Source: Xiheicaenibacterium sp046351325
GTDB lineage: Bacteria; Myxococcota_A; Polyangia; Polyangiales; Polyangiaceae
Length of the DNA: 64,000 nt
Direction of reading: 5' to 3'
Assembly (NCBI GenBank): GCA_046351325.1
Contig: JAXLYR010000010.1
Location: 248,001 to 312,000, forward strand
The notes beneath the pieces are model-generated. The model did not search any database. It was not told the DNA's origin and saw nothing but the letters and a program-made list of their open reading frames with translations. The translations under genes and the position numbers were made by a program. Shown here piece after piece: positions 9,926 through 18,330 of the stretch (position 1 is the stretch's first letter; every line of letters begins with the position of its first letter).

Positions 9926-12708
9926 CGCGGCATCCTCGCACGGGCGAAGTTACTTAGGTTATGTAGGTCATCGCCCGCGCGCGCGGCCGTCGGTCGCAGG
10001 ACCTCGGTGGTCTCCTGATCGGGTCCCCACCGCGGACCACCGGGCTCGGGTGGCGCGTCGGCGGGCGGCGCGACCCTGGACGCGGCGAGCGCCGGCAGCG
10101 CGCGCTCGAGGGCCTGCGTGAGCGTGCGCACCGAGCCCTCGAGGCGTCGGATCTCGGAGGCCTGCGCGCGATACGCGTCGTTCATCTCGGCGAGGGCCAC
10201 GTCGATGCGCGTGTACACGGCGTCGGCGAAGTACTCGAGCGCGAGCTCCCCTTGCCCGAGATCGCGATGGGCGATGCTGGCCGCGAAGCGGAGCAGCGTG
10301 CTCCGCGCGCGACCGCGCACGGGCGAGCGGCGCTCCGTCGCCTCGGAGACGAACGCGGAGGCGAGGAGGGCGAGCGCGCGCCGCTTCGCTTCACCGTCCT
10401 CGATTCGCAACGCCGCGGCGCGAAGCGTGTCGCACGCGAGCGCGACGTCGTCGTTCGTGTGGAGCGCGGCCTCGACGAACGCTCGTGCGCGAGGCTCGAG
10501 GCCGCGCTCGAGCGCGACGAGCATCGCCCGCGTCGACCACGCGATTCGCTCGGCCGCGCCCTCGGCGCGAGCGATCTCGCGCTCGAAGAACCCGAGGACC
10601 TCGTCGTCGCGCGAGCCGAGGCGCGACGCGCGCGTGACGAGAGCGTCGCGTGCGCTCGGATCGATCCCGTCGGTCGCGAGCGCGGCCTCGGCGCGGCGGA
10701 GCGCGAGCTCGAGGCTGTCGAGCGCCGCCAGCGTCTCGGCCTGCGTGAGGAGCAAATCAGCGCGCGCCTCGCTCGTCACCCGCGCCGCAGCGAGCCCGTG
10801 CGCGACCTCGAGCGGACCGAGCGCCCGCGCCGAGATCGCCTTCGCGCGCAGCCGCTCGGCGGCCTCGGGCGTCCAATCACCACCGCCCGCCGCTTGGAGC
10901 GCGCGCGCCGCGTCGTCGAGCTCACCCGCGTCGAGCAACCGATCGAAGGCCTCGAGGAGCTTGCGTTCGCGCTCGGCCGTCCCCGACGGCGGGCCATACC
11001 AGAGGAGGAGCTTCGTCGCCGCGCGCGCGGGCTCGTCGCTCGCCTCGAGGAGCGCGATCACCCTGCGTTGGCAGCGCTCGTCGCCTGCGTCCGCGAGCGG
11101 CTCGAGCGCCGCGAGCGCGCGCTTCGCACCCTCCGTTGGATCGACGCGCGCGACGACGTCGGCGACCGACAGCGCGAGCTCGGCGCGCGAGGTCGTCGTG
11201 ACGCGGAGGTGCGCCTCGAGCACGCCGGCGAGCTCCGCGCTCCGCTCGAGTCGCGCGTAGAGCGCCTCGAGCGCGCCGAGCACGCGCTCGTCATTCGGCG
11301 TGAGCTCGCGCAGGCGCTCGAGCGCCGCGGCCGCGCGCGGAGGCGCGTCGAGCGCGCCCCCCCTGAGGAGCGCGAGCTGCCAGCCGAGCTCCACGCGCTC
11401 GCTGGGTGAGGTCGCGAGCTCGAGCGAGCGCTCGAGGGCGCGCGCCCGGGTCTCGGGCTCACCGAGCGCGTCGGCTTGTCGCGCGACGACCTCGAGCGCC
11501 GCGCGCGAGCGCGGGTCGACGTCGCGCAAGATCGTCTCGGCGAGCTCGAGGGCCGCGCGTCGCTCTCCGAGCTGGTCCGCGCGCAGCGCTGCCTCTTCGA
11601 GCGCGAGCTCGACGTTCTCGTGCGGGCTCTCGGTGCTCTTGCGGAGCGCCGCGAGCAGCGCCGCGGCCGCGATCCAATCGGCGCGACCGCGCGCGAGCGC
11701 GAGCGCTCGCCGCAGCGCCTCGCGATCCGCAGGCGTCTCCTCGAGCAACGCCGCGAGCGCGCGGGCCTCGCCCTCCGCGTCGGCGGCGCGCGCGAACGCC
11801 GCCGCGGACCGTCGAAAGAGGTCGACCCGCGCCTCGCCGCTCGGCACGGCGTTGCCGCGACCGAAGAGGTGCTGGCCGAGCGCCGCGTGATTGCCGAGCG
11901 CGACGTAGCGCTGCTCGAGCAGCTCCGAGGCCTCGCGGTTCGTCGGGTCGTGCTCGAGCGCCTCGATGAGGAGCGCGACGTGCGCTGCGTCCTCGCCCGC
12001 GCGCTGTCGCAGATCGGCCTCGTGTACGAGCCCGCGCGCTCGCGCCGCGCCGCTCAGGTTCGCGAGCGCGCCGTGCGCCGCGCGCGCCGCATCGGAGAAC
12101 CGCGCGACCTCGAGATAACAGCGCTCGGCACTCGCCCACTCGGCCTCGGAGCGGAGCGCGGCCGCGGCCTTCTCGTGCTGCTCGCCGGCGAGCTGCCACG
12201 CGCGCGCGGCCTCGTGCACGAGCGCGGCGCGCTTGTGAAATGCCCCGCGCTCCTCGGTTTGCGGCAAGCGCGGCGCGACCTTCGCGATCACCGCGACCAG
12301 TCGCTCTGTGCTCTCGGCCTTTTCGAACGCGGCCGTCGCGGCCTCGAGCGCCTCGACGCTCGGCTCGAGCTCGCAGATGCGCTCCCACGCGTCGCCCGCG
12401 GCCAGCAAATCCGAGCGATGGAGCTCGTGCACGGTCGCGAGCCTGCGCAGCGTCGCCACGCGCTCGACCGGCGTGTGCTCGGGGCCCGCGTCGCCCTCGA
12501 GGTGGCGCGCGAGGTCGTCCCAACGCCCGCACCGCTCGAGCAGTTTGCGGAGTTCACCGCGCGCCGCCGCGACGCTCTCCGCGACGGCCACGCTCTGCGC
12601 GCCGCGCCCCGCCGCGACGACGATCGCGTAGAGCGCGACCGCGCGATCGGGCTGCCCGAGCGGGCCGTCGAAGAGACGCGCGGCCTCGAGCCCGCTCTGC
12701 ACGCGCAT
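9916..12708 (-). CDS. Large TPR-repeat protein, N-terminus missing at homopolymer tract
   Basis: A 930-residue all-helical protein, extremely rich in Ala, Arg, Glu and Leu, with recurrent TPR-like helix pairs such as ELRKLLERCGRWDDLARHLE and ALEALYARLERSAELAGVLEAHLRVT. The C-terminus has a short disordered Pro-rich stretch. Similar multi-TPR proteins in myxobacteria usually exceed 1500 residues. The same frame stays open and protein-like upstream of the first ATG (AEATTAPVA) until the G/C homopolymer run at about 12738, so the ATG at 12708 is almost certainly not the real start. Probably a scaffold protein; no partner can be named. Confidence 0.75.
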   Translation of the reverse strand: MRVQSGLEAARLFDGPLGQPDRAVALYAIVVAAGRGAQSVAVAESVAAARGELRKLLERCGRWDDLARHLEGDAGPEHTPVERVATLRRLATVHELHRSDLLAAGDAWERICELEPSVEALEAATAAFEKAESTERLVAVIAKVAPRLPQTEERGAFHKRAALVHEAARAWQLAGEQHEKAAAALRSEAEWASAERCYLEVARFSDAARAAHGALANLSGAARARGLVHEADLRQRAGEDAAHVALLIEALEHDPTNREASELLEQRYVALGNHAALGQHLFGRGNAVPSGEARVDLFRRSAAAFARAADAEGEARALAALLEETPADREALRRALALARGRADWIAAAALLAALRKSTESPHENVELALEEAALRADQLGERRAALELAETILRDVDPRSRAALEVVARQADALGEPETRARALERSLELATSPSERVELGWQLALLRGGALDAPPRAAAALERLRELTPNDERVLGALEALYARLERSAELAGVLEAHLRVTTTSRAELALSVADVVARVDPTEGAKRALAALEPLADAGDERCQRRVIALLEASDEPARAATKLLLWYGPPSGTAERERKLLEAFDRLLDAGELDDAARALQAAGGGDWTPEAAERLRAKAISARALGPLEVAHGLAAARVTSEARADLLLTQAETLAALDSLELALRRAEAALATDGIDPSARDALVTRASRLGSRDDEVLGFFEREIARAEGAAERIAWSTRAMLVALERGLEPRARAFVEAALHTNDDVALACDTLRAAALRIEDGEAKRRALALLASAFVSEATERRSPVRGRARSTLLRFAASIAHRDLGQGELALEYFADAVYTRIDVALAEMNDAYRAQASEIRRLEGSVRTLTQALERALPALAASRVAPPADAPPEPGGPRWGPDQETTEVLRPTAARAGDDLHNLSNFARARMPRCA

Positions 12709-12734
12709 CGCGACGGGTGCGGTCGTGGCCTCGG

Positions 12735-12797
12735 CGGCGGGGGGGGCGGGGGGGGCGCGGGGGGGGGGGGCGGGCGGGCGGGGGGGCCCCCCCGCCG
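12735..12797. other. G/C homopolymer tract, probable assembly join or sequence error
   Basis: About 63 bases made almost wholly of G runs (up to 10 in a row) that then flip to C runs. Both flanking genes lose their expected continuation here: the BcrA-like gene loses its C-terminal half and the TPR gene its N-terminus. Neither is restored by a frameshift. Confidence 0.6.
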
Positions 12798-13421
12798 AGC
12801 TGGAGCCCGACCAATGGTGTCGAAGGCCTGGCCGATGAGCTCCGCGAAGCCGTCGTGGAGCTCGGTGTTCTCGACCCTGATGATGGCCTTGTCGAAGATG
12901 CTCATCAGATCGTCGAAGGTTACCGTCGTGTCAGCGGCGGCCTCGGCCAAGCGGCTGTAGGAGCTCGCCGCGCGGTCGCGGAAGAACTCCGACGTCTTCT
13001 CCCCGGGCTTCAGAATCTTGAGCGGGTTGGGGTTCGCCTCCTCGCGGGTCATCTCGCGGACGATCTCGCCGACACGGCGGCTGAGCTCGGCCGCGATGCG
13101 CGCGACGCGTGGGCTCTTGCACTCCTCCTCCGAGAGCTCCGCGAGCTTCGCGAAGTGCGCGAGGTTCTGCTGCCGTTTGAGCTCGCTCTGGAGCCGCGGC
13201 AGGACCTTCTCTGCGCCGTCGGAGCCGACCGCGGTCTCGAGCTCGCGCCGCAGCAGCTCGAAGCGCGTGCTCGTGTAGGCCTCGGCCTTGGAGATGGCGG
13301 CCGCGAGATCGTAGTTGCTGCGGCTGTTGGTGATGCCGCGACCGAGGATGTGACCGCCCTCGTCGAGGACGACAGCCTTGGTGGTGGTCGAGCCCAGATC
13401 GATGCCGGTGAAGATCTTCAC
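12798..13421 (-). CDS. bcrA: Benzoyl-CoA reductase subunit A-type ATPase, C-terminally truncated
   Basis: About 205 residues of the activator/ATPase side of class I benzoyl-CoA reductase. The N-terminus reads KIFTGIDLGSTTTKAVVLDE, the phosphate-1 loop of the BadF/BadG/BcrA/BcrD ASKHA family. GRGITNSRSNYD is nearly diagnostic for the benzoyl-CoA branch, and the long insert afterwards fits the large subunit (BcrA/BzdQ, about 430 residues) better than the small one (BcrD). Start is GTG at 13421 with a GAAGGAG site 8 bp upstream, overlapping the bcrB stop as GTGA (13418-13421). The 4Fe-4S cysteines and second half are missing: the frame enters Pro/Arg low complexity at the homopolymer tract and stays open only as an artefact to 12288. 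Confidence 0.82.
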
Positions 13422-14767
13422 GGTGCGATCTCCTTCGAGCGACGCAGCGAGACGAGGGGTGGTTGCGGCTCCCCGAGCGGCAGATCGACCGACCCCATCG
13501 AGGTCGAGCCTCGCTTCTGCTCGAGCATCTGCAGGTAGCTCTCGATGCGGTTCTTGACGTTCGCCGCGGAGAAGTACCTCGCGTCTACGAGGTCGGTCTC
13601 GATGAAGCCGCCCGCGATGCCCGTCCGCTTCTCGACCTCTCTCAGCATGACGAGCTGCCCGGCGCTGAAGCTGTTGCAGCTCTTGATCGAGTTCACGAGG
13701 ACGCCGTCCGCCTGATAGTCGCGGACATAGGACTCGAGCATCGACACGCGGCCCGGCAGGTTGCGGTTCGTGTAACAACCCATGCAATAGTCGGCCAGCG
13801 TCCCGAGCGGGTCGTTCGGGTCGTGCCTGAACCCGAAGTCGAAGACGCCACCTACTTTGGTGTAAGTGCTCGCGACGACGACGGCGCCCTCGTCGGAGAA
13901 CATCTGCCAGAACTCGCGGAAGTTCGTCCAGTTGGGCGGGCCCTCGACGACGAGCCGATATTTCTCGGGGCCCATCGGGCCGTCGGGCGTGATGGGGCCC
14001 TCACCACGGGCGATGCGTCCCTCGACCTCGGCGCGCAGCGTCGAGTAATAGTCGATAGCGCCCTCGGTCCCGCGGAAGGCCGTGAAGATCGGCCCGATGT
14101 AATAGACGCCCCCGAAGTAGGCGTCGATCGGTGAAGGCCTGTGCTTCGCCGACTCGAGCACGCGGACGAGGTCCTCCTCGGCGCGCGCGCTGCGGACGAG
14201 CATCTCGCGCAGCCTGTCTTCGTCATAAGCGCGCCCCGTGAGCTTCTCGAGGGCCGGGATCACCTGCGTCTTCAGCTGCTCGATCATGTAGCTGCGCATC
14301 GACGGGGTTACACCGCCGTCAGCTTGATAGGGCGTGTGCAGCATGACGACCGGGCAGTCGTACTCCTCCCTCAGGAGCTCGAACCACTTGAGGAAGGTGA
14401 AGCAGCCCGTATAGGAGAGGAGCAGCAAATCGGGCTTCGGGAGCGGCTGTCCAGTCGGCCCGATGTTGCCCTTACGCTTCATTCCAATGTCGCATTTGAC
14501 GTAGGCGCAGACGTCCTCGGAGTGACCGACGCGCTCGGCCTCGCTTATGAAGTCGCCCGCGCGCTTGCGCATCGCGGACTGGAGCGCGTTGATCTCCGGA
14601 TAGACGGGCAGCACGTCGAACGACAGGAGGAGCTCCGTCAGGTTGCCCGGGACAAACGTGTAGACGACCTTCTTGCCGGTCTCCGGGGCCGCCGCGAGAC
14701 GATCGAAGTGCTCCGCGATCATCTCTTTCTGTTTGATCATGCTCGGTTCTTTTTCGACGCCGCTCAT
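13418..14767 (-). CDS. bcrB: Benzoyl-CoA reductase subunit B
   Basis: A 449-residue member of the HgdB/2-hydroxyacyl-CoA dehydratase fold. The length and the order relative to its neighbours fit BcrB (about 430-440), the larger half of the substrate-binding heterodimer of class I benzoyl-CoA reductase. Candidate 4Fe-4S and active-site cysteines lie in SYTGCFTFLKW, DYCMGCYTNRN and KSCNSFSAGQ. FVPGNLTELLLSFDVLPVYPE near the N-terminus is the family opening. It starts one base after the bcrC stop and overlaps bcrA at its 3' end, a translational coupling that fits a fixed subunit stoichiometry. The reaction is ATP-driven two-electron reduction of benzoyl-CoA to cyclohexa-1,5-diene-1-carbonyl-CoA using ferredoxin. 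Confidence 0.88.
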   Translation of the reverse strand: MSGVEKEPSMIKQKEMIAEHFDRLAAAPETGKKVVYTFVPGNLTELLLSFDVLPVYPEINALQSAMRKRAGDFISEAERVGHSEDVCAYVKCDIGMKRKGNIGPTGQPLPKPDLLLLSYTGCFTFLKWFELLREEYDCPVVMLHTPYQADGGVTPSMRSYMIEQLKTQVIPALEKLTGRAYDEDRLREMLVRSARAEEDLVRVLESAKHRPSPIDAYFGGVYYIGPIFTAFRGTEGAIDYYSTLRAEVEGRIARGEGPITPDGPMGPEKYRLVVEGPPNWTNFREFWQMFSDEGAVVVASTYTKVGGVFDFGFRHDPNDPLGTLADYCMGCYTNRNLPGRVSMLESYVRDYQADGVLVNSIKSCNSFSAGQLVMLREVEKRTGIAGGFIETDLVDARYFSAANVKNRIESYLQMLEQKRGSTSMGSVDLPLGEPQPPLVSLRRSKEIAP

Positions 14768-14768
14768 G

Positions 14769-15944
14769 TCACTCTCCCCAAAGGCGAATGGAGTCGGAGA
14801 AGGTCCCCGCCTGCTCGCGGATGACCTGGAATTGGCCGAGGTTCTCGGCGTAGCGGAACGCCGTCCAAGGAATGTTCTCGCGATCGAGCACGGTTTGGAG
14901 CATCGGCTGATCGAGGAGGGCCGGGTCGCAGAAGCTCGGCGCCGCGAAGATGACGCCCTCGGCGCGCGAGCGGCGTACGGTCTTGCAGAGCTCGCTGCCT
15001 TTCTGCCCGCTCGGACAATAGACGGACGCGGACTCGACAGAGCGCTCGATGAAGGCGCGCGCGAGCGCCTCGAGCGGGTCGCCCTCCAAGCTGACGTCGC
15101 CTTTGATGAAGCGCGCGTGGATCGTCATGTCGTCCCAGACGATGTAACAACCAGCGCGCTCGAGGGTGCGAATGAGGCCTAGCGGCGGCTGCTCGCAGAA
15201 CGCGCCCGACACGACGACGCGGCTGTGATCCCGCTTCGGCCGGTCGAGCTCCACCACGGCTGTGAGGTAGCTGTCGAGCATGCGCGTGTGCTCCTCGACT
15301 GGCAGGACGTCGCCGGCGCGCAGGACGAGGTAGGTCTCGTCGGCGGGCACGAGCCACGGCTGCTCGGCGCGCAGGGTCATGAGGCGCTCGATGCTGCGGC
15401 GGTTCTGATTGTAAGCGTCAATCGAGGCGCGGAGGGCGTCGTCGCTGACACGCCTGTCGGTCATTGCCTCGAGGTCGCCGAGGATCCGCTTGAGCTCGTG
15501 CGCGAAGAACTTACCGCCGACCGCCGGGTCGAAGTTCTGCGGAATATCGAGATAGCGAGCGAGCTTGTCGGGGAACAATATCTGCCAAATGCCCGACAGG
15601 TTGCGAATGACGTCGCAAATCGCGGGGAAGATGAAGCCGTCGAACGACTCGAGCCGCTTCGTCAGCGCGAGCTCGATGAGGCCGCGCGGGAGCTGGCAGA
15701 TATAAGACTGGAAATAGGCGTCCCCGCGGATGATCTCGATCTGCTCGCCCGCGCCGCGCAGGTGCACTGGGAGCATCCCCGCGGCGTGCACGATCTCCTT
15801 CGGCGAATAGGTGGGTAGGCAGCCGATGACCTTCGCCCCGTGGTGGGTCGACTTGAAGCGCTGGACGACCCCGAAATCGAGGTCGTGATAGAGGGCGTCG
15901 GCCTCGTCGACGATGCGCTGAACGGTCTCGCTCGCTGTGGTCAT
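14769..15944 (-). CDS. bcrC: Benzoyl-CoA reductase subunit C
   Basis: A 391-residue HgdB-fold protein, close to the usual BcrC length (about 385). Visible family landmarks are KVIGCLPTYSPKEIVHAAG, ICQLPRGLIELAL, FPAICDVIRNLSGIWQ and SGAFCEQPPLGLI, with cysteines placed for a 4Fe-4S cluster facing the BcrB site. In known bcrCBAD clusters C precedes B, as here. It begins 10 bp after the dch stop. Together with BcrB it binds benzoyl-CoA; electrons come from the BcrA/BcrD module. Syntrophic type II systems (BamB-I) lack these proteins, so this is the ATP-dependent route. Confidence 0.88.
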   Translation of the reverse strand: MTTASETVQRIVDEADALYHDLDFGVVQRFKSTHHGAKVIGCLPTYSPKEIVHAAGMLPVHLRGAGEQIEIIRGDAYFQSYICQLPRGLIELALTKRLESFDGFIFPAICDVIRNLSGIWQILFPDKLARYLDIPQNFDPAVGGKFFAHELKRILGDLEAMTDRRVSDDALRASIDAYNQNRRSIERLMTLRAEQPWLVPADETYLVLRAGDVLPVEEHTRMLDSYLTAVVELDRPKRDHSRVVVSGAFCEQPPLGLIRTLERAGCYIVWDDMTIHARFIKGDVSLEGDPLEALARAFIERSVESASVYCPSGQKGSELCKTVRRSRAEGVIFAAPSFCDPALLDQPMLQTVLDRENIPWTAFRYAENLGQFQVIREQAGTFSDSIRLWGE

Positions 15945-15954
15945 GGTCGTCCCT

Positions 15955-16710
15955 TCACGCGTCTTTGAAGCTGGCCGGGCGGCGCTCGAGGAACGCCGCG
16001 ATCCCCTCGTTGGCGTCGTGGGTCGCCATGAGGTCCTCGAGGTAGAGCTGCTCGATCGCAGGCAGATCGCGCTCGAGGCGCTGATTGAGATCAGCCCGCG
16101 CCGCGCGCTCGGCGAACCGCAGGCTGGAGGCGCTCGTCGGCTTGAGCGACTCGGCGTAGAGCGCGCGGATCCAAGCCTCGGGGTCGTCGGTGACCGCGCT
16201 CACGAGGCCCATGTCCTTCGCCTCTGCGGCGGTGATCGAGCGGCCCGAGACGCAGAGATCGAGCGCGCGGCCGGCCCCGAGTCGCCACGGCAGGAGGACG
16301 GACGCCATCGGCGCGAACACCGCGAGCTTGATCTCGGGCTGCCCGAGGCGCGCGTCCGTGGTCGCGACGATGAAGGTGCAGTAGCTCGCGAGCTCGAGCC
16401 CGCCGCCGAGGCACTGGCCGCGCACGAGCGCGCACGTGGGGACTGCGAGGCGCGCGAGGTGGCGGAAGAGCGCGTGGAACTTCTCGAGCATCTTCGGAGC
16501 GGCCTCGCGCTTGTGCTCTTCGACGCTCGCGCCGAACGAGAAGTGTTTGCCCGCGCCCTCGAAGACGACGAGCTTCACGCGGGCGTCGACCTCGCGATCG
16601 AGCGCGGTCGTGACGCCGTCGATCATCGCCGCGTCGAGGATGTTGCCCTTCGGCGCGTCGAGGACGAGCCGCAGCACCGCGCCGTCTTCTTCTTTACGGC
16701 ACTGAATCAT
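15955..16710 (-). CDS. dch: Cyclohexa-1,5-diene-1-carbonyl-CoA hydratase (Dch), crotonase family
   Basis: A 251-residue crotonase-fold hydratase. DAPKGNILDAAMID and FSFGASVEEH give the CoA-binding strand and first oxyanion segment, and VRGQCLGGGLELASYC the second. LGQPEIKLAVFAP carries the catalytic-side residues. The SFGASVEEH stretch is as in dienoyl-CoA hydratases of the benzoyl-CoA pathway rather than ordinary enoyl-CoA hydratases, and the position between had and bcrC supports Dch. It would add water to the BcrCBAD product to give 6-hydroxycyclohex-1-ene-1-carbonyl-CoA. The start overlaps the upstream GNAT stop as ATGA. Assignment rests on motif resemblance plus context. Confidence 0.83.
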   Translation of the reverse strand: MIQCRKEEDGAVLRLVLDAPKGNILDAAMIDGVTTALDREVDARVKLVVFEGAGKHFSFGASVEEHKREAAPKMLEKFHALFRHLARLAVPTCALVRGQCLGGGLELASYCTFIVATTDARLGQPEIKLAVFAPMASVLLPWRLGAGRALDLCVSGRSITAAEAKDMGLVSAVTDDPEAWIRALYAESLKPTSASSLRFAERAARADLNQRLERDLPAIEQLYLEDLMATHDANEGIAAFLERRPASFKDA

Positions 16711-17132
16711 CGCTGCACCTCCATCTCGAGCTCGGTGTACGGACCCGTGGAAAAGCCGATGTTGCGGAAGAAGCGCAGGACCTTGACGTCGTCGCGCCGG
16801 ACCATCGTCCGCAGGATGGTCGTGCCGCGGCTCGCGAAGGCCTGAACGAGGCGCGCGAGCAGATCGCGGCCGATGTCCTCGTTCTGGTGCGCGACGTCGA
16901 TGCCGATGCCGATCACCCAGCCGGCCGGGTGCGAGCCGAACTCCCAGGTCCGGACCTCACCGATCACGTAGCCGATGAGGACGTCGCGCGCGGAGCAGGC
17001 GACCCACGCGAGAGGCTCGCCCGACTCGTCGTCGATCGCGTGATGCGCGACCTCACGCCAAGCGAAGGGCGCGGCCTCGTGCGCGTGCTGCGCGTAGATC
17101 TCCTCGATTCGAGAGAGGTCTGCGCGCTTCAT
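16707..17132 (-). CDS. GNAT acetyltransferase inside the benzoyl-CoA operon
   Basis: A 141-residue GNAT protein starting MKRADLSRIEEIYAQHAHE. The acetyl-CoA loop is HQNEDIGRDLLARLVQAF and the C-terminal strand-helix pair is MVRRDDVKVLRFFRNIGF. It lies 17 bp after had and overlaps dch by ATGA, so it is an integral operon member. GNAT genes occur in other benzoate clusters; BadL of Rhodopseudomonas palustris acetylates aminobenzoates and thereby affects regulation. Whether this one acts on a small aromatic, on a protein lysine or on an antibiotic cannot be told. The start is chosen because the longer frame runs antisense-like through had. Confidence 0.8.
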   Translation of the reverse strand: MKRADLSRIEEIYAQHAHEAAPFAWREVAHHAIDDESGEPLAWVACSARDVLIGYVIGEVRTWEFGSHPAGWVIGIGIDVAHQNEDIGRDLLARLVQAFASRGTTILRTMVRRDDVKVLRFFRNIGFSTGPYTELEMEVQR

Positions 17133-17149
17133 CGGGCGGAGCGTGTGGC

Positions 17150-18241
17150 TCAAGCGCTCTCCTCGAAGTCGGGGACCAAGACCGGTCGCTTCTTGAGCTC
17201 GCCTTTGTGGAGGGCCTCGAAGACGGCGTTGATGTCGCGCATCGGGCGCCGCTCGATGAACGGCAAGAGCGAGATCTTCCCCGCGGCGACGAGCTCGACG
17301 ACAGCCGGGTAGTGCTCGGGCAGACAGCCCCAGGTGCCGCGCGCCGTCGCGTCGAACGCCATCAGGTTCGAGAGGCGCACCGTGACGGGCTCGGGCGTGA
17401 AGCCGACGACCGCGAGGTGCCCGCCATGGTTCAGCAGCGAGAACGCGAGCGCCTGCCCGGCCGGGTGCCCCGAGGTCTCGAAGATCTTGTGGCCGGTCGC
17501 GGGCAGGCCCTGCTCCTTCGCCCAAGCCTTGAGCTCGGCCTTTATTGCTTTGACATCGTCTTTGCCAATCACACGGGCGAAGCTCGCCCCGGCGCTCTTC
17601 GCGCGCTCGACTTTCACCGGGTCGACGTCGAGCGCCGCGACCGCTGCGCCGAGAGCCTTCGCGATTTGGACGCCGAAGACACCCACGCCGCCGATGCCCA
17701 CGAACACGGCGACGTCACCCGCGCCGAGGCCCGCGTTGATCGCGGCCTGGTACGGCGTGGTCACGGCGTCGGCGATGACCGCGAGGTCGACCAAGCCGAG
17801 GCCGCGCGCCTCGATCGCGCCGACGTCGACGGGACACAGGCCGCGCGAGGGGACGACGACGTGGCTCGCGAAGCCCCCGTGGTCGTCGTTGCCAGGGAAG
17901 ATCTGCTTCGGGCAGATCGCGCCGCGCCCAGCCTTGCACGCTGTGCAAGTACCGCACGGCATCACCGCGGGGACGACGACCGACTTGCCGACCCAAGCCT
18001 CGGCGCCGGGCCCACCGTGCGTGACGACGCCGCTGATCTCGTGGCCGAGCGTGAGCGGCAGGGGGTGCCGAGTCGGGACCGAGTCGTAGAGGAACCCGAG
18101 ATCGGTGTGGCAGACGCCGCAGCCAGCGACGCGCAGGACGACGGTGTTCGGCTGGAGCGCGCTCTCGTCGAGGTCACGCGTGGTCGGGGAGAGCGGCTGA
18201 CGCACCCCCGTCATCTGCCAGCTGCGGATCTTCACGGTCAT
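17150..18241 (-). CDS. had: 6-hydroxycyclohex-1-ene-1-carbonyl-CoA dehydrogenase (Had)
   Basis: A 363-residue zinc-dependent medium-chain dehydrogenase. Catalytic zinc ligands are in CGVCHTD and LGHEISG. The structural zinc site is CGTCTACKAGRGAIC, and the Rossmann loop is VFVGIGGVGVFGVQIAKALG. The NDDHGGFASHVVVPSRGLCPVD region and C-terminal MRDINAVFEALHKGELKKRPVL look like the Had family rather than generic alcohol dehydrogenases. It oxidises the Dch product to the 6-oxo compound with NAD+. First gene of the operon. GTG-ATG occurs at 18244-18239; ATG 18241 is preferred because an AGGAGG site at 18248-18253 sits 6 bp upstream. Confidence 0.87.
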   Translation of the reverse strand: MTVKIRSWQMTGVRQPLSPTTRDLDESALQPNTVVLRVAGCGVCHTDLGFLYDSVPTRHPLPLTLGHEISGVVTHGGPGAEAWVGKSVVVPAVMPCGTCTACKAGRGAICPKQIFPGNDDHGGFASHVVVPSRGLCPVDVGAIEARGLGLVDLAVIADAVTTPYQAAINAGLGAGDVAVFVGIGGVGVFGVQIAKALGAAVAALDVDPVKVERAKSAGASFARVIGKDDVKAIKAELKAWAKEQGLPATGHKIFETSGHPAGQALAFSLLNHGGHLAVVGFTPEPVTVRLSNLMAFDATARGTWGCLPEHYPAVVELVAAGKISLLPFIERRPMRDINAVFEALHKGELKKRPVLVPDFEESA

Positions 18242-18268
18242 CACGCCCCTCCTGCGGATAGGAGTAAT

Positions 18269-18286
18269 TAGGTACTTGAATACCTA
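18269..18286. promoter_or_regulatory. 18-bp palindromic operator candidate between had and a divergent GNAT gene
   Basis: TAGGTACTTGAATACCTA has perfect 6-bp arms (TAGGTA/TACCTA) around a 6-bp centre. It is A/T-rich in an otherwise GC-rich genome and lies 28 bp upstream of the had start and 42 bp upstream of the divergent GNAT start. Size and symmetry fit a dimeric repressor such as MarR (BadR-like) or TetR; no regulator gene is present nearby. Confidence 0.55.
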
Positions 18287-18314
18287 TTTGAGACCCGGTA
18301 CGACGTCAAGCGTG

Positions 18315-18330
18315 AAAGGAGGCGCCCTTG
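18315..18330 (+). promoter_or_regulatory. Strong ribosome binding site deciding a TTG start
   Basis: AAAGGAGG at 18315-18322 is followed by a 5-bp spacer and TTG at 18328. No ATG in frame lies near, so TTG is the likely start of the divergent GNAT gene. Confidence 0.7.

Noticed and set aside
12288..12797. Continuation of the BcrA-like frame to 12288
   Set aside because: After the homopolymer tract the translation is Arg/Ser low complexity antisense-like to the TPR frame; not part of the reductase.
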